Below are positions 62,029 to 64,000 of a stretch of DNA of 64,000 bases, piece by piece. The position numbers were made by a program, and so were the translations under genes. The stretch lies in NCBI GenBank assembly GCA_963834445.1, contig CAWIBU010000003.1, forward strand, positions 620,001 through 684,000, given 5' to 3'. This DNA is from PALSA-350 sp963834445 (GTDB lineage: Bacteria > Acidobacteriota > Terriglobia > Terriglobales > Acidobacteriaceae). The notes beneath the pieces are model-generated. The model had not been told where the DNA came from. It was given only the letters and a program-made list of their open reading frames with translations, and made no database searches. Positions within the stretch are counted from its first letter, which is position 1; every line of letters begins with the position of its first letter.

Positions 62029-62270
62029 TGTCCTAACCACAAAGGGTGAGTGGCCCATTTAAGCCCTGCTTTGAGTGGGGTACATCTTGACGGTGGAGAT
62101 GTACCCCACACAAGCCAACAGAAGGCTTGACCCGGATTTCTTGTATGCGTACCCATTCGACGGCAGCGTGTGCGGCTTTCTGTGAGGAAAGCCGCATGGA
62201 GGTAGGCGAGTTCAGAAAGCTCCACAGGCAATCCGGGGGAATGGGCCACCCACCCTTTGTGATTAGGACA
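62029..62270. repeat. 242 bp composite element with 30 bp terminal inverted repeats
   Basis: The left arm 62029-62058 and the reverse complement of 62241-62270 agree at 28 of 30 positions (TGTCCTAA-CACAAAGGGTG-GTGGCCCAT). Inside are a perfect 13 bp-arm hairpin (GTGGGGTACATCT at 62075, AGATGTACCCCAC at 62097) and the MITE-like copy at 62131. It starts 19 nt after the efflux operon. Confidence 0.85.
62131..62237 (+). repeat. MITE-like 107 bp element, copy 5
   Basis: The ends CCCGGATTTCTTGT and ACAGGCAATCCGGG pair at 12 of 14 positions. The central hairpin GCGGCTTTC-tgtgag-GAAAGCCGC (62172-62195) is perfect. It shares GCGTACCCATTCGACGGCAG with copy 1. It is nested within the 242 bp element. Confidence 0.8.
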
Positions 62271-62310
62271 TAACTCGAGGTATGGGGCACCCGGATTTGT
62301 GACCGCCGCA

Positions 62311-62362
62311 TGACAAATGTCAGTCATTCTTTTTGACAAATTGCACTACTGCTCCCTATCCA
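62311..62362 (+). promoter_or_regulatory. Candidate promoter with palindromic operator for the ABC exporter
   Basis: TTGACA (62333-62338), 18 nt spacer, then TATCCA (62357-62362) make a promoter-like pair with a weak -10. The palindrome TGACAAATGTCA (62311-62322) lies 10 nt before the -35 box and could bind a dimeric repressor or activator. The ABC ATPase gene begins 44 nt downstream. Confidence 0.4.
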
Positions 62363-62405
62363 CTGGCCCAGATGATGTCTTCAGTGGGCACACCTGGAGG
62401 GATTT

Positions 62406-63347
62406 ATGGCTGCGAGCGTCATGGTTGAGCCTTATCGCGACACAACGGAGTTTGCCGGGCCCGTGATCGCTTCGCTACGCGGGGTCACCAAGAAATTTGG
62501 TACACACACCGCGCTCGATGCTTTATCGCTCGAACTACGCCAGGGAGAAGTGGTCGCGCTGCTCGGACCCAATGGGGCCGGCAAAACCACAGCCGTGCGC
62601 TTGCTTCTGGGCTTGAGCCACGCGACATCGGGCGAAGTGAGTCTGTTCGGCGGCAGCCCAAGGGACCGGGCCAGCCGCATGCGGCTGGGCGCCATGTTGC
62701 AGGTTGGCCGCATGCCAGAGACGCTGCGGGTGCGCGAACATCTGCAAATGTTCAGCTGCTATTATCCCCGGCCCCGGCCACTCGATGAGTTGTTGGCCGT
62801 CGCTGGGCTCGAGGGTCTGGAGGAGCGGCTTTTTGGCAAGCTCTCTGGCGGACAAAAACAACGGGTGCTGTTCGCACTCGCGCTCTGCGGCGATCCCGAC
62901 CTTATCTGTCTCGATGAACCAACCCTGGGCATGGATGTGGAAGCACGGCGGGCCATGTGGGAGCAGGTGCGCTCGCTCGCGGCGCAGGGAAAGACCATTT
63001 TGCTCACCACCCATTACCTGGAAGAAGCAGACGCCCTGGCGAGCAGGATTGTTGTTATTCAGAAGGGCAAGGTGATTGCGGAAGGAACGCCGGAGGAACT
63101 CAAAGCCGCAGACGGGTCGCGCGCGATCCGGTGCAGAACAACTCTGGTGCCTGCTGTCGTTGCCGCCATCCCCGGAGTCACCAGTGTGGAAGAAGACGGC
63201 ACTTCGCTGCTGATACGCACCCGTTCCCCCGAGGACGTGTTGCGAACCCTGCTGGCGCGGGACGAAGCACTCAGCGGGCTGGAAGTACGCGCCGCTGCCC
63301 TGGAAGACGCTTTTCTTGCTCTGACTAATCTGAACCCCAAGAAATAG
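62406..63347 (+). CDS. ABC-2 type exporter ATP-binding protein
   Basis: A 313-residue ATPase with an ABC domain in residues 20-235. Walker A GPNGAGKTT, signature LSGGQKQRVLFALALC, Walker B LICLDEPTLGMDVE and H-loop TTHYLEEAD are complete. The C-terminal 75 residues (ALEDAFLALTNL at the end) match DrrA/YhaQ-type exporter ATPases. A permease gene follows 8 nt downstream. Substrates of this class include antibiotics, lipids and ions, and cannot be told here. A palindrome and promoter-like boxes lie just upstream. Confidence 0.93.
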   Translation: MAASVMVEPYRDTTEFAGPVIASLRGVTKKFGTHTALDALSLELRQGEVVALLGPNGAGKTTAVRLLLGLSHATSGEVSLFGGSPRDRASRMRLGAMLQVGRMPETLRVREHLQMFSCYYPRPRPLDELLAVAGLEGLEERLFGKLSGGQKQRVLFALALCGDPDLICLDEPTLGMDVEARRAMWEQVRSLAAQGKTILLTTHYLEEADALASRIVVIQKGKVIAEGTPEELKAADGSRAIRCRTTLVPAVVAAIPGVTSVEEDGTSLLIRTRSPEDVLRTLLARDEALSGLEVRAAALEDAFLALTNLNPKK

Positions 63348-63355
63348 GAGCCACC

Positions 63356-64000
63356 ATGGCCACCGCAATCGCTCTCAATCTGCCCGGTAAGCAACCGTCG
63401 CTGCCGATTATTTATTACAACGAAGTCCGCTTTGAGTTGCTTAAGTTATCGCGCAATCGCAGTTACCTTTTCTCCATGCTTGGGTTTCCCGTGGTCTTCT
63501 ATCTTTTGTTCGGAGTGACTAACAAGAGTGACGTTTTCCAGGGCCATACCATTGCGCGCTATCTTCTGGCCGGCTACTCGTGTTTTGGCGCGATGGGCTC
63601 GTCGCTTTTTGGCGTTGGCGCCTGGCTGGCGGGTGAGCGCGGCTATGGCTGGCTGGAGATGAAGCGTGCCAGCCCCATGCCGGCGGCGGCCTATCTTCTG
63701 GCTAAGCTATGCGTCGCCATCACATTCGCCGTCGGCATTAGCATCTTGCTCATCATGCTGGGAACGGTTCTGGCGGGTGTCCACATCACAGCGCTCGAAG
63801 GTCTACGGCTGCTGTTGACGATTGCCTGCGGCGTCTTGCCCTTTGCCAGCCTGGGGCTGGTGATTGGCCTATTGATGCCATCGAATGCGGCTCCGGGGGT
63901 GATCAACCTGATCTATCTTCCCATGTCCTTTTGCGGGGGCTTGTGGATGCCGATTGAGGCGCTACCCCACTGGCTGCAGATGGTCGCGCACGGGTTACCC
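63356..64000 (+). CDS. ABC-2 type exporter permease, 3' end outside window
   Basis: Only the first 215 residues are in the window. The frame begins at the ATG at 63356 after AGGAG and continues past the edge. MATAIALNLPGKQPSLPIIY starts a cytoplasmic part, then YYNEVRFELLKLSRNRSYLF and five hydrophobic segments (SMLGFPVVFYLLFGV, RYLLAGYSCFGAMGSSLFGV, LLAKLCVAITFAVGISILLI, LRLLLTIACGVLPFASLGLV, VINLIYLPMSFCGGLWMPIE). ERGYGWLEMKRASPMPAAAY is the typical loop of ABC2_membrane permeases. It pairs with the ATPase gene 8 nt upstream. Confidence 0.88.
   Translation, partial: MATAIALNLPGKQPSLPIIYYNEVRFELLKLSRNRSYLFSMLGFPVVFYLLFGVTNKSDVFQGHTIARYLLAGYSCFGAMGSSLFGVGAWLAGERGYGWLEMKRASPMPAAAYLLAKLCVAITFAVGISILLIMLGTVLAGVHITALEGLRLLLTIACGVLPFASLGLVIGLLMPSNAAPGVINLIYLPMSFCGGLWMPIEALPHWLQMVAHGLP

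Noticed and set aside
62131..62237. Group II intron domain V or riboswitch in the GCGGCTTTC hairpin elements
   Set aside because: The stem lacks the AGC triad and GNRA-loop layout of domain V. The elements occur in both orientations and at gene ends, which does not suit a riboswitch.
1..64000. tRNA or rRNA genes
   Set aside because: The gaps are short or repeat-filled. No stretch with T-loop (GTTCGAATC-like) and acceptor pairing was recognised by eye; a tRNA scan would settle it.

Overview
The window looks like chromosomal DNA of a soil-type Acidobacteriota (Terriglobia-like). The grounds are an Oar-like TonB receptor with an N-terminal carboxypeptidase-regulatory domain, several Tat-exported sugar-metabolism enzymes, an N-terminal-haem quinoprotein, a DUF2252 protein, and many short GC-rich intergenic repeats. 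This placement is inference from gene content; there is no rRNA or tRNA gene here to confirm it.

Layout. 1-4028: 3' part of a cyclic beta-1,2-glucan synthase-like membrane glycosyltransferase that stops before the usual GH94 region. 4114-5679: an intact IS1182-type insertion sequence, ending on the stop codon of a receiver-like protein gene that lies downstream of a lone nuoI. 6926-12065: an electron-transfer cluster made of a small membrane protein, a Cyc2-like cytochrome-porin, a Rieske protein, and a cytochrome b fused to four haem c domains. 12816-14047: two small membrane proteins.

14172-30203: a carbohydrate and acid-sugar region with an ACS-family MFS carrier, an esterase, a large beta-helix protein, a TonB receptor, an enolase-superfamily dehydratase, ilvD, an exported amidase and a class III CoA-transferase. 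30545-36351: nicotinamidase, a WaaE-like glycosyltransferase, a 36-residue membrane peptide, a cNMP-domain histidine kinase paired with a receiver/thioredoxin-reductase-like protein, and a LuxR-type regulator with a degenerate receiver. 36523-40470: a membrane protein, a LOG-family enzyme, a PHP-domain protein and a GT4 glycosyltransferase. 41201-50827: an AsmA-like protein, a trehalase/PfkB kinase/DUF2252 operon whose genes overlap by 4 nt, an ABC-F ATPase and MurJ. 51065-54017: a sugar isomerase-like protein and a quinoprotein with a haem domain. 54168-62010: an MdtABC-like RND efflux operon with two permeases. 62406-64000: an ABC exporter, cut by the window end.

The intergenic DNA is unusually structured. 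Five copies of a 105-108 bp MITE-like element share 13-14 bp terminal inverted repeats and a central GCGGCTTTC hairpin. Two elements of another family have ends like TAGTGTAGT, and one end of each forms the UAG stop codon of the neighbouring gene. There are also a 242 bp element with 30 bp inverted ends, a 103 bp palindrome, a 193 bp REPIN-like structure and several hairpin terminators. Most of these lie in convergent 3'-3' gaps. The most interesting biology is the Cyc2-like/Rieske/cyt b-c4 cluster, the redox-linked kinase/TrxR-like pair that lacks the CxxC motif, and the stop-codon-abutting repeat elements.
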